A stretch of DNA of 13,003 bases from NCBI GenBank assembly GCA_947175225.1, contig CAMWLX010000053.1, positions 1 to 13,003 on the forward strand. The letters run 5' to 3'. The translations under genes and the position numbers were made by a program. Shown in pieces: positions 1 through 9,800 of this stretch (the stretch's first letter is position 1; the number at the start of each line of letters is the position of its first letter). The stretch comes from an uncultured Porphyromonadaceae bacterium (GTDB lineage Bacteria; Bacteroidota; Bacteroidia; Bacteroidales; Muribaculaceae). The notes beneath the pieces are model-generated. The model did not search any database. It saw only the letters and a list, made by a program, of their open reading frames with translations, and was not told the DNA's origin.

Positions 1-30
1 AATAAAAAAGGACGCACGAGCCGTGCGTCC
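1..30 (-). terminator. Intrinsic terminator of the SusCD operon
   Basis: Bases 10-18 (GGACGCACG) and 22-30 (CGTGCGTCC) form a perfect 9-bp GC-rich stem around a 3-base loop. Read on the minus strand, the stem is followed directly by a T-rich run (TTTTTTATT, bases 9 to 1). This is a textbook rho-independent terminator lying about 45 bases past the stop codon of the last operon gene. There is no T-run on the plus-strand side, so it should act in one direction only. The GC-rich palindrome could also be a copy of a dispersed palindromic repeat of the host genome, which cannot be judged from one window. Confidence 0.85.
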
Positions 31-73
31 CTACGAAGTAATTGGTATACCCAATTGTGGAATATATGCTTTT

Positions 74-1807
74 TTACCAACCGGTATTCTGTGTCAAGCT
101 GCCAGACTTGAGAATCTCTGCCTGTGGTATTGGCCAGAAATAAGCTTTGTCGCCGGGCCATGAACGTTTTGTGATGTATGAAGGATTTGTCACTGTATTA
201 TATGTGAAGGATCCGTCATCATTCTTTTCGATTTCCATTACCTTAACATCTACTAAATACTGCGGAGCTTTCATCCAGCGGCGAACGTCGTAGATGCGAT
301 GGCCTTCAAACGCGAGCTCAACGAAACGTTCGTTTTCATATCGCTTCTCGAAGTCAGTGAAGCTAAGCCCTGTGGGAAGATCGGGCTGACCGGCACGTTT
401 GCGGACTGTATTGATAGCTTCAGCTGCTGACATTGGAAGATCATCTGCGGTAGCATATCCATTTCCGGTATAATTGAGCATTGCTTCAGCATAGTCAAGA
501 TAGACTTGACCGAGACGGAACACAACCCAAGTGTGAGAGCTGGAGTTTGTAGTGTTACCGGAAATGCTTGTTTCCTTGCTGACGTACTTTTTAAGGTAGT
601 AACCGGTAGGCGTACCATATGTAACCGATCTTGAATTTGCACCACCATACCAAGTCTCGAGTGCATCTTTTGTGAGAGCATCGGGCCATTTTTCGCCATT
701 TACAGCCACTGTGACAGCAAGACGGCTGTCGCGGTTGGCATAAGGCTTCTGAGGATCGTAAGATGGATCTTCACTTATAGGAAGACCATTCTTTGTCTCG
801 TAGGCTGAAACAAGATTTTCAGTCGGACAGTTTCCACCTTGAGCAGCTGTCATGCCAATAGGGAAATTATATTTTTCATAGTTATTGCTTGCAGCATTAC
901 GGGTAGAAAAGATAATTTCCTTAAGAGCTTCCGAGTCGTTCCAGTTTGTATTGGCAAAAAGCTTTGAATAATCATTTGCAAGCCGCATATTGCGTTTCTT
1001 GCATTCATCGAGACATTCCTTTGCACGGAGAGCAGCCTGATGCCAGAGTTCTTTAACTTCTGAATCTGACTTTCCTTTAGTGAAAAGAGGAGATGCATGA
1101 TAGAGTGCAGCGCGAGCACGAAGAGCAAGGACTCCGAGATTGTTTACACGCCCTGATTCATTCTCAAGAGAGATATAAGCACCTGCATAATCCTTGATAA
1201 TAGTGTCTTGAATTGCTATACATTCATCGTCGATGAATTTGAATACAGAGTCTGCCGATTCACGAGGCATGTTATTGGATTCGTCTGCATTCATGAAATT
1301 GACAATCAGAGGCACATCACCATATTGGCGCACGAGGCGGAAATAGTTGTATGCACGCATGAAGCGCATTTCCCACTGAAGGTTGTTGTACTTGATCATC
1401 TGGTCGGGATAATCTTTTTCCAATTCATGCTCGGGGAAAGTAAGATTGTTGAATTCGTCAAGAAAGAGGTTGCAATATGAGATTGCGTCCCAGCATGTGC
1501 TCCAAGTATTGGAGTTGGCATTTGTCGGGCTCCAGCTTCCGTTGTAGTAAGATTCAATCTGATTGCCCTGGTGGCTATAGACAGACTCATCAGTAGCAGA
1601 ACTGAGGTTAGCGCCACCATACATCTGACCGAAATCGCTTTCGAGGGCACGATAGACGTGTGTAGATATCTTTCCGACATTGCCGAAATCGCGCACTATG
1701 TATTCCTTGTCGTTGACCCTAAACTCATGGTAGTCCATCTGGTCAGAACAAGCTGTCAGGCCAAGCGATACAAGAGCGGAAATACCGATTATATATTGAA
1801 GTTTCAT
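74..1807 (-). CDS. SusD/RagB-like outer-membrane glycan-binding lipoprotein (second of operon)
   Basis: 577-aa RagB/SusD-family lipoprotein, expected on the cell surface where it caps the adjacent SusC-type channel and captures glycan fragments. The N-terminus is a lipoprotein signal peptide with a lipobox ending LTAC, making Cys20 the lipidated residue. The C-terminal family signature is clear: a segment with RFVELAFEGHR...DVRRW at about residues 494-511, then YFWPIPQAEI at about 556-565, and the common ending NTGW. Length is normal for the family. It starts 21 bases after the SusC-like 2 stop, so it is cotranscribed and paired with that transporter. No Shine-Dalgarno sequence precedes the ATG, as is usual in Bacteroidetes. 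It is the last gene before the terminator. The ligand cannot be read from sequence; a fucosylated glycan is inferred only from the divergent fucosidase. Confidence 0.93.
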   Translation of the reverse strand: MKLQYIIGISALVSLGLTACSDQMDYHEFRVNDKEYIVRDFGNVGKISTHVYRALESDFGQMYGGANLSSATDESVYSHQGNQIESYYNGSWSPTNANSNTWSTCWDAISYCNLFLDEFNNLTFPEHELEKDYPDQMIKYNNLQWEMRFMRAYNYFRLVRQYGDVPLIVNFMNADESNNMPRESADSVFKFIDDECIAIQDTIIKDYAGAYISLENESGRVNNLGVLALRARAALYHASPLFTKGKSDSEVKELWHQAALRAKECLDECKKRNMRLANDYSKLFANTNWNDSEALKEIIFSTRNAASNNYEKYNFPIGMTAAQGGNCPTENLVSAYETKNGLPISEDPSYDPQKPYANRDSRLAVTVAVNGEKWPDALTKDALETWYGGANSRSVTYGTPTGYYLKKYVSKETSISGNTTNSSSHTWVVFRLGQVYLDYAEAMLNYTGNGYATADDLPMSAAEAINTVRKRAGQPDLPTGLSFTDFEKRYENERFVELAFEGHRIYDVRRWMKAPQYLVDVKVMEIEKNDDGSFTYNTVTNPSYITKRSWPGDKAYFWPIPQAEILKSGSLTQNTGW

Positions 1808-1828
1808 TTTATATTGATGTTGATAGAG

Positions 1829-4672
1829 TTAGAAAGTAAGTTTCACGCCTACTACAACCTGACGGGAGAGTGGAGCTACAATACCGGTAGCTTCCGGATC
1901 AAGATTCTCAAGTTTGTTCTTGCCGCCGGTAGCGATATTGCAGAGATCAACGCCACGGACAAAGATTTTCGCGCCGTTGATGAAATGAGTCTTTGCGAGA
2001 AGATTCTTGTCAAAGTTATAGTAAAGCTCGATATTGCGGAGCTTAAGATAGCTACGGTCGCGCTGCCAGAATGTGCTGGTGCGGTAGTTGTTGGCATTGC
2101 TTGAAGAGCTAAGACGAGGATATAGGGCATCAGCCACATTGTTTTCTGCACTCCAACGGTTGTCGTACACTTCCTGAGCAAGAGAAGAGTTGTTGATCAA
2201 TCCCCAATAGTAGCCCTGAGAGCTGAGGTTGCAACCATAATTGCCTACACCCTGAAAATGAGCCAACAGACCGATACCCTTGTATTCTGCACCTAAGTTG
2301 AAAGTATAGTATATTTCAGGGCAGATGGCGTTGTAGCCAATCTTAGTGACGTCGTTTGCATCGATTACATTATCACCATTAAGATCCTTATATTTGATGT
2401 CGCCGGGACGAACAGTAGAGAATGTCTGTGTAGGAGAAGCATCGATCTCAGCCTGCGAAGTGAATATACCCTCTGCTATCAATCCGTAAGTTGAGCTGAG
2501 AGGATTGCCGGTGTTTACGAGGTTGTCAAATGCTTTTGGTTCTTCTGCCATGTCAATGATCTTGCTCTTGGCAAAGAGGAATGATCCGCCTGCCATGACG
2601 TTCCAGTCGCCAAAATTTTTGCTGAAGTCGAGTTCGATATCAACACCACGGTTGTCAACCTTTCCTTGGTTCTTGTAAGGAGCAGTCATACCGATAAGGC
2701 TTGAATAGGCTCCGGATCCATCTACGAATATATCATAGTGACGGTTGTAGAAATAGTCGGCAGTAAGATTGATACATCCAAGGAAGCTTGCGTTGAGACC
2801 AACGTCATACTTAGCGACTTTCTCATGAGTAGGGTCAACCATAGGGAGCTGTCCCATTGTGGTCTCACCCCAATATCCACCACCATCATATTTATCAGAC
2901 CATGGATAAGAAACGCCTGACACAGTGTAGTTCTGCAGATAGTATGTCCAAACGTTGGCACCGGGAAGACGGTCAAGGTTCTGGATACCCCAAGATCCAC
3001 GGATTTTCAAGAAATCAACTGCAAGATCAGGATTTTCAACAAGGACAGCACCGAGAGACACATTTGGGGAGAAACTCCACTTAGTGCCCGGAGCAAGACG
3101 GGAGCTACCCATCTCAGCAAGAGCTACACCAAGAGAATATCTATTCTTGAAAGTATACTGACCCCAGAATGATATATTATGACGATAAACATTGTTCATT
3201 GTTCCCATCGGATCCTCATAGTCATAATAATATTTCAGCTGGGTCATGATGGCATGATCGTCACCAAACTTCTTGTCGTAGTTGAAACCTAACCATGCAT
3301 TGAGGCGGCGTTGGAAGTTCTTACCCGGAGAACCTGTACCCATTGCAGTAGCCTGGTCGGGAGCCTGTTCGAAAGATGTAATAGGAGTGCCATCTTCATT
3401 CCAGCCAGTCACAGTGCTCCAACCATAATTATACTTCTTAGAGTGGTCTTCGACAATATTAGAGAATATATCGTAGCTTGCTCCAATGTTGAAGCTCAGG
3501 CCCGGAGTGACCATACAAAGGTCTTGAACTATCTCTGCATCAAAGAAAAGGTTACGCTCAAAGATTTTATAGTAGGCAGCATCTATTGACTGTGCAACCG
3601 GGTTATTATCGCCCGACCAAGTATTATTGCCACCCCAAACACCGTTATCATTCACTACAGGGAATGCAAGAGCCGGAGTATTGTAGATCATACTCCAAAG
3701 ATTAGCATACGAACCCGGAGTCTGCATTTCCCCAATTGATGTCAGAATACTGGTCTTCAATTGAGTGTATTTCCAAAGGTCTACGTCAAGGTTGATGCGG
3801 ATATTACCACGCACATATTTGTCTTGTGTAGAATATCCCTCATTGCGGTTAGGCTTCTTTATGAAACCATCGCTATATAGGAAATTTGTCATCGTGAAAT
3901 AGCGGAATTTCTCGCCACCACCGGAAAATTCTATAGAAGCACGGTCGCCGTTTGCATTGTCGCGGAATGTCTCGTTTACCCAATCTACATTAGGATAAAG
4001 AGTCGGATATTGTCCGCTTGCAAAGAAATCTATTTGCTGCTGAGTGTAGCGAGCGAACTGACCTTGCCCCTCATTGTAGAGTGCCTCATTCATAGCTTTG
4101 GCGTAGGTAGCACCATCTACAAACTTAGGCTTGTTGGTCATGTGAGAGAAGACATGCTCATAATTGACACGCACCACCTTTGAGTTGTAGTCGCCACGCT
4201 TTGTGATAACGTTGATGACACCGTCGGCACCTTTATAGCCATAAAGTGCAGTTGCGGCAGCGTCCTTAAGAATCTGAACCTCTTCAACCTCTTCAGGGTC
4301 GACAAGGTTGATATCGCGCTCGATGCCATCAATAAGAATAAGCGGAGTGCTTCCGGAAAGGCTTTGCAAGCCGCGCACGTAGAATGTCGGGTTCTGCGCA
4401 TAGTAATTTCCTGTGCCGGAAATGGCAATAAGACCCTTTCCTTGGCCGATAAGTGAATTACCGATATTTTTGGAGCTTCGTTGGTTGACTTCGTTGCTCT
4501 TGATCACACTGACAGAAGCAGTAGAATTCTGGCGTGTCACTTTTGAATTGACTCCGATGTTATACTCCTGATCAAGCCAACGGTTGACCACACTGTCTTC
4601 CTTCTCCTGTGCAAAAGAAGGCAATGTGATTCCCGCAGCGAGAGTCATGAGAAAAATATATCTGGATTTCAT
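1829..4672 (-). CDS. SusC/RagA-like TonB-dependent outer-membrane transporter lacking the N-terminal regulatory-like domain
   Basis: 947-aa SusC/RagA-family TonB-dependent receptor that would import glycan fragments across the outer membrane. A signal peptide covers residues 1-22 and ends at SFAQ. The plug domain follows almost at once, with the family motifs FYVRGLQSLSG (about 97-107), LILIDGIERD (111-120), ILKDAAATALYGYKGADGV (about 134-152) and ITKRG (156-160). The rest is the beta-barrel, ending in Phe (KLTF) as expected for BAM recognition. A calcium-loop-like stretch DLNGDNVIDANDV sits near residue 763. Unlike SusC-like 1 in the same operon, it has no carboxypeptidase-regulatory-like domain, and no typical VVVGYG-type TonB-box sequence; the segment EYNIGVNSKV (about 36-45) occupies that place. 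The reading frame is intact, so this is an architectural variant rather than a truncation. It starts 38 bases after the SusD-like 1 stop and is paired with the SusD gene downstream. Confidence 0.93.
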   Translation of the reverse strand: MKSRYIFLMTLAAGITLPSFAQEKEDSVVNRWLDQEYNIGVNSKVTRQNSTASVSVIKSNEVNQRSSKNIGNSLIGQGKGLIAISGTGNYYAQNPTFYVRGLQSLSGSTPLILIDGIERDINLVDPEEVEEVQILKDAAATALYGYKGADGVINVITKRGDYNSKVVRVNYEHVFSHMTNKPKFVDGATYAKAMNEALYNEGQGQFARYTQQQIDFFASGQYPTLYPNVDWVNETFRDNANGDRASIEFSGGGEKFRYFTMTNFLYSDGFIKKPNRNEGYSTQDKYVRGNIRINLDVDLWKYTQLKTSILTSIGEMQTPGSYANLWSMIYNTPALAFPVVNDNGVWGGNNTWSGDNNPVAQSIDAAYYKIFERNLFFDAEIVQDLCMVTPGLSFNIGASYDIFSNIVEDHSKKYNYGWSTVTGWNEDGTPITSFEQAPDQATAMGTGSPGKNFQRRLNAWLGFNYDKKFGDDHAIMTQLKYYYDYEDPMGTMNNVYRHNISFWGQYTFKNRYSLGVALAEMGSSRLAPGTKWSFSPNVSLGAVLVENPDLAVDFLKIRGSWGIQNLDRLPGANVWTYYLQNYTVSGVSYPWSDKYDGGGYWGETTMGQLPMVDPTHEKVAKYDVGLNASFLGCINLTADYFYNRHYDIFVDGSGAYSSLIGMTAPYKNQGKVDNRGVDIELDFSKNFGDWNVMAGGSFLFAKSKIIDMAEEPKAFDNLVNTGNPLSSTYGLIAEGIFTSQAEIDASPTQTFSTVRPGDIKYKDLNGDNVIDANDVTKIGYNAICPEIYYTFNLGAEYKGIGLLAHFQGVGNYGCNLSSQGYYWGLINNSSLAQEVYDNRWSAENNVADALYPRLSSSSNANNYRTSTFWQRDRSYLKLRNIELYYNFDKNLLAKTHFINGAKIFVRGVDLCNIATGGKNKLENLDPEATGIVAPLSRQVVVGVKLTF

Positions 4673-4710
4673 ATAATTTCAGATGTTATTAAAGTTGTTA
4701 GTTTCGACAA

Positions 4711-6816
4711 TTACCATCCCGGATTCTGGATAAGACCATAACCCTTGTTGACTTCATCCTGTGGGAACGGCATCATAAACCATTTCAAGACTGCAGGATT
4801 TTTCTGATCATTAGCATAATTCCAAAGGACACGTTTGCCTTGGAATAGTTCGAAGAACTCATATTCGAAGCGAGAAGGCTCATCCATACCTCCATTCTTA
4901 TCGTCGCCAAAGTATGGGCTATTGCGACGCACCCACTGGTTTTGAGCATTCTTGATCATACGGTAGGTAGCCATACCATGAAGCTGCTTGGTCATCCAAT
5001 CGGTACGTTTTCTACGAATCATATCAATGTAGCGAGCATTGGTCATTCCAAGTTCGCAAGCACGTTCGCGAAGGATCTCTTCAATAAGGTTGTCTTTATT
5101 ATTACGGAGATCCAAAGAAGAGTTGCAGCTTACGATACCTTTCAGCCCTACACGAGAACGAATTTTATCCACTTGCACAATAGCACCGTTGAGATCACCA
5201 CATTCTGCCAAGCATTCAGCATACATAAGGATCATATCAGGAATGGTAAGAACATTCCAGTGCATATTGTAATCACGCCAGTATTCGTCTTGTGAGAATA
5301 CATATTTATATGCAGCGAAACCGGTAGGACAGTAAGAAGTCAGAGACTCAGATGTAGTTCCATCAAGGGCCTTGACAGTTACACCGGCATCCTGACCACC
5401 GACCCAAGTCTCGACAATATTTCCGGAAGATTTACCATCTACCTTGTTATAGTCAAGAATTTTTTGAAGACCGGTAACGCGGGCATTTTCATACAGACGA
5501 GGGTCGCGTGATGCATCTTTCTTAAAGCCACCACGGACAGCCTTATATGTGAAAAACAACTTGTCGTTGGATGAAGAAGATGTTCCGTCAAGACATGTGT
5601 AGACATCTGTCTCAGATTTGTCTTTCTCTACAGTGTAGGTGTAAGAATACTTCATATCCTTTTCACGGTTAAATGGTTTTCCATCGCTCCAAGGGAACAT
5701 CTCAATGTATTCTACTGATGGAGAATGGTTGAGACGCTGCACGCTCCAGGTATTCCAGTTGAGCCAGGAGTATGAACCCTGAGTTCCGTAATAGTCGCAA
5801 GTCTTTGTCCAGTGGATGTTTTCAGGACTGTCGTCCATTACATAACCGCGACGATATGCCACGCGATAGCCATCACTATTCTTAACAGAAGGCTCCACGA
5901 GATGATAGTAACCGCCGTTTCTGTCATTTTCAGCCCAGAAATCGTCGAACGCTTGCTTAGCGCGTTGCCATCTTTGCCGGTCATAATTTCCATACCAAGT
6001 AAGATTCTGCTGCTCGGCATCGCTTGCGCCTCCGAAGTAAGATTCATCAGCGTTGTAGAGAGGAGAAGCAGCCAGCCAAAGCACCTGAGCCTTGAGTGCC
6101 ATAACGCCTGCCTTAGTCCAACGGCCGGTCTGAAGCAAGTTAGTCTCAGAGTCATTACCGTTATATGCCCAATAGAGATTGTCTTTTGCTTCGTCACACC
6201 ATCTTACGATAGCGTTAACAGTCTCTTCAAATGTGGCACGAACACCGAGTCCACCGGTAACATCACTATCAGTCAAAGTCTGCTCGATGATAGGAAGACC
6301 GCCATAGTGAGGAAGAAGAACTGAATATGCAAAAGCCTGCAAGGCAGTAGCCTGAGCTACGATGTAGTCTTTCTTCTTCTGGTCCATATTAGGAACTCGG
6401 TCGATATTTTCCTTGATAAGCTGCACCTGATGTACGGTCTGCCAAACCTGATCGTTGGCAAAAGAAATCAGTGGGTCTTCTTTAGCAGTAAATGTGCCTG
6501 TGTAATATGAAGACCAAACCTTGCAGCCAGACCAGTGCATCTGATATAGGTCGGTGAGCCCATCAAGTTTTCCACTGTAAGGGCTGTGTGATTGAACTCC
6601 GTCATTTTTATATGGGAGTCCATAGTATTGCTTGTTGTATATGTTGGTCAGGAATTGGTTGACGTAGTCCGGATTAGCGAAAATACTATCCATATTCATA
6701 GAGCCGCCGGGAGCCTTATTGAGAAAGGTGTCGCCAAACTGCACTTCGTCAGTACAAGATGTGGCTGCCATCCCTGCCAATGCCAATGCTATTATGCTTT
6801 GAAATGTCTTTTTCAT
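4711..6816 (-). CDS. SusD/RagB-like outer-membrane glycan-binding lipoprotein (first of operon, long form)
   Basis: 701-aa RagB/SusD-family surface lipoprotein, partner of the upstream SusC-like 1. The signal peptide ends in an ATSC lipobox, giving Cys21 as the lipidated residue. The mature protein begins with a typical SusD start (FLNKAPGG near residue 31). The C-terminal RagB/SusD domain shows EEILRERACELG...DMIRRKR (about 579-604), a PFPQDEVNKG segment near 683 and the terminal NPGW. At 701 aa it is longer than many SusD proteins, which run nearer 500-600 aa. The extra length appears to lie in the middle, where aromatic-rich loops such as those at about residues 330-450 could shape the glycan site. 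It lies 29 bases after the SusC-like 1 stop and 38 bases before SusC-like 2. The preferred ligand is unknown. Confidence 0.92.
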   Translation of the reverse strand: MKKTFQSIIALALAGMAATSCTDEVQFGDTFLNKAPGGSMNMDSIFANPDYVNQFLTNIYNKQYYGLPYKNDGVQSHSPYSGKLDGLTDLYQMHWSGCKVWSSYYTGTFTAKEDPLISFANDQVWQTVHQVQLIKENIDRVPNMDQKKKDYIVAQATALQAFAYSVLLPHYGGLPIIEQTLTDSDVTGGLGVRATFEETVNAIVRWCDEAKDNLYWAYNGNDSETNLLQTGRWTKAGVMALKAQVLWLAASPLYNADESYFGGASDAEQQNLTWYGNYDRQRWQRAKQAFDDFWAENDRNGGYYHLVEPSVKNSDGYRVAYRRGYVMDDSPENIHWTKTCDYYGTQGSYSWLNWNTWSVQRLNHSPSVEYIEMFPWSDGKPFNREKDMKYSYTYTVEKDKSETDVYTCLDGTSSSSNDKLFFTYKAVRGGFKKDASRDPRLYENARVTGLQKILDYNKVDGKSSGNIVETWVGGQDAGVTVKALDGTTSESLTSYCPTGFAAYKYVFSQDEYWRDYNMHWNVLTIPDMILMYAECLAECGDLNGAIVQVDKIRSRVGLKGIVSCNSSLDLRNNKDNLIEEILRERACELGMTNARYIDMIRRKRTDWMTKQLHGMATYRMIKNAQNQWVRRNSPYFGDDKNGGMDEPSRFEYEFFELFQGKRVLWNYANDQKNPAVLKWFMMPFPQDEVNKGYGLIQNPGW

Positions 6817-6845
6817 ATTCTTATAAAAGTTGTCAGTGAGTTAGA

Positions 6846-9800
6846 TTAGAAACCAACTGTCAGACCTGCTGTATAAGTGCGGGTAAGAGGATAGCTCGGC
6901 GAGCTGCTGGCACGGTTTTCCGGGTCGCCCCACTTGTATTTTGAGATAGTGAAGATGTTGTAGCCACTGAGTGAAAGGCGGAGCTGTGTGAGTCCGAGTT
7001 TCTTCATCCAGGGCATGTTGAAGTCGTATGCAAGCTGCAGAGATTTCAAGCGGCAGTAGCTTGCATCTTTCTCCCAAAGTGTTGATCCTGCGTATGTATG
7101 GTTCTTATAGGCAATTGTCGGACGTGGATAAGTCGCGTTACGGTGGTCTTCAGTCCAGCTATCATTAAGGTGAACCAAAAGAAGGCCGCCACGGTCATCG
7201 CCACCTGCATTCCAGAACGGAGTGACGAAAGCGCCACCGAGGCTACGTGTTACATCCCAAGCGCCAGTGAACTGAGCGTTGAATGTGATTCCCTTCCAAG
7301 AGAGACCGAGATTTAGACCAGCAATGAAGCGAGGATCGTCAGTCTTTCCGAAGTCGCGGCTATAATCGTTGCTGTCGATCTTTCCGTCGCCGTTAAGGTC
7401 AACATAGATTGGATCGCCATAGTTTAGATTTTTGTTTGACTTAAGCTGCTCAGGAATTGGAGCTCCATCATGTTGAGCTGCATATCTTTCATCGGCAGTT
7501 TCATCATAAAATCCCCAGAAAAGGAGTTGTGAGCGTGATCCGATACGGTGGCCGACAGTCTTCTGATAATCATAAAGCTGAGGAGCCTGACCGTCTACCA
7601 TAATCTTATTGTCGTTGTAAGAAAGGTTGAATTTCACAGAGTAGCTGAAATCACGGTTGATGATCTGGCTCCATCCGAGGCTGACTTCCCAACCCCAGCT
7701 ATTAACCTCACCGAAGTTAGTGTAAGGGATAGCATAACCAAGGAGCACAGATGAATTATAATTCTGGAGAAGGATGTTCTTACGATTTTCACGATAGTAA
7801 TCGAAAGAAGCCTTCAGCTGATTATTGAAGAAATTAGCTTCAACAGCATAATTCTGCTTTACAGCAGTTTCCCATGTGACGTCAGGGTTGTTCTTTGCAG
7901 TCTGAGTCGCACCGGGCTGTGCACCAGCATTGTCCTTACCGACACCGAACCAGTAAGCATAACCGTCGCGCTGAGCAAGACCGGTATTATTAACTACAAA
8001 TGGATCAGCAAGATACATAAATCGGTTACCACCGACCTTATCATTACCTACCTTACCGAGAGAGAAACGCAGTTTCAAGAAAGACAGATAAGGATTGAGG
8101 CTTTCCATGAATTTTTCATTAGAAATGACCCAACCGATAGAACCAGCAGGGAAAGCACCGAAACGCTTGCCGGGAGCAAAGTTCTCAGATCCATTGTAAC
8201 CAAAGTTAACCTCTGCGAGGTAACGGTTGTCATAGTCGTATGTCACACGGCCAACGAAACCGACATAACCGCGGGCTATATCGGAATATGTGCTCGGATA
8301 GTAGTTCTTGCTCTGGTTGTAGAGCACAAGTGCAGTGAGGTTGTGGTTGTTGAATTCACGGTTCCAATCGAATGCAGCTTCAATATACCAGTTACGCCAA
8401 CGTCCGCTCATATCGCCGGGCTCGCTGTAAGTAGGAGCCTCCTCGAAAGAATTGGTCAGATATTTGAGAGTGCCATCCGGTTGAAGCACAGGGGTAATAG
8501 TAGCTGCAGAAGAAGTAAGGGTCTTTGTCTGGTTGAAACCACTATTGTAAGATCCTTTAGCGCGGAAAGCGAGGTTCTTTGTGATGACGTCAAGTTTCTG
8601 CTTGAAGATCAAGTCAGAAGTGATTGTATTGGCAGTGTTGTGGTAAGCACCTGTCTGATAAGTGATATAAGTCATAGGAGCACTACCTACGAAAGGAAGA
8701 GTCACGACTGTAGGATTGCCTTCAGCATCATACTCCATATTGTAGCTTGGTTCCATAGTAGGAGCGATATAGCGGCCCTGCTCATCGAAACCTGCTGAAG
8801 AGAAAGGAGTTGCACCATAGATAGCCTTCACCATACCTTCTGCACCTTGACCGGTACGCGGTTTGCATGAATTATCAATCTTACCAGCTACGTTAACACT
8901 GACAGTAGTGGTAGGAGTCACATCGATATCAAGGTTACTGCGGTAGTTGAAACGATTATAGCGGTAGTCGAAAGCATAGTCGCTGCGGCCATACTGATCG
9001 AAGATACCGTCCTGGCTGAAGAAACCGGCTGAAATAAAGTATCTTACCTTTTTGTTACCACCGGAAATATTTACGTTGTGCTGCTGTTGGAATGTAGTCT
9101 TCTTGAAGATTTCATCGGTCCAGCGCATGTTCGGGAATCGGATTCGGTCTGACGGATTGTCGGAAGTGAACTTAGCGATCACCTCATCAGAGAATACAGG
9201 TGCAGCTCCCGGGGTATCACTCTGGATAACATAGTTATAGAAATTAGCGTATTCCACTGAGTTAGCCATCTCGATGAGCTTAGTCGGAGACTGAGCCGAG
9301 AAGTTGAGCGACACATTGATCTTTGCCTTACCTTCTTTACCGCGCTTGGTAGTGACGAGGATAACACCATTGGCACCACGCACACCGAACACTGCAGTAG
9401 CAGACGCATCCTTAAGCACTGATATAGACTCGATTTCGTTAGGGTCAATGTCCCACATGTCGCGTTCTACACCGTCGACCTGGATAAGAGGCTTGGAGTC
9501 AACCCAAGTTGCCTTACCACGGACGAAGATTTCAGCGGCATCCGAACCAGGCTCACCGGAAGTCTGGATTGTAGAGACACCGGAGAGCTGACCGGCGAGG
9601 ACGTTGGTAACAGAGCTGACCGGAGTACGCGTAAGGTCTTCATTTTTGATTGAAGAGATTGCACCGGTCTGAGATACTTTTTTCTGAACACCGAAAGCGA
9701 CTACTTCGACATCCTGAAGCATGTTGGAGGATTCTTTGAGCACTACTTTCATGCCGTCTTTGGCGGGGACTTCCTGAGACTCATATCCTACGTATGAGAC

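Noticed and set aside
1571..2104. 177-codon plus-strand open frame
   Set aside because: It is antisense to the end of SusC-like 2 and the start of SusD-like 2, both clear family members, and its translation has no recognisable protein features. It is a frame shadow.
5812..6324. 170-codon plus-strand open frame
   Set aside because: Fully antisense to SusD-like 1 with no promoter or recognisable domain. It is a shadow of the real coding strand.
8343..8798. 151-codon plus-strand open frame
   Set aside because: Antisense to the barrel part of SusC-like 1 with no recognisable domain or promoter.
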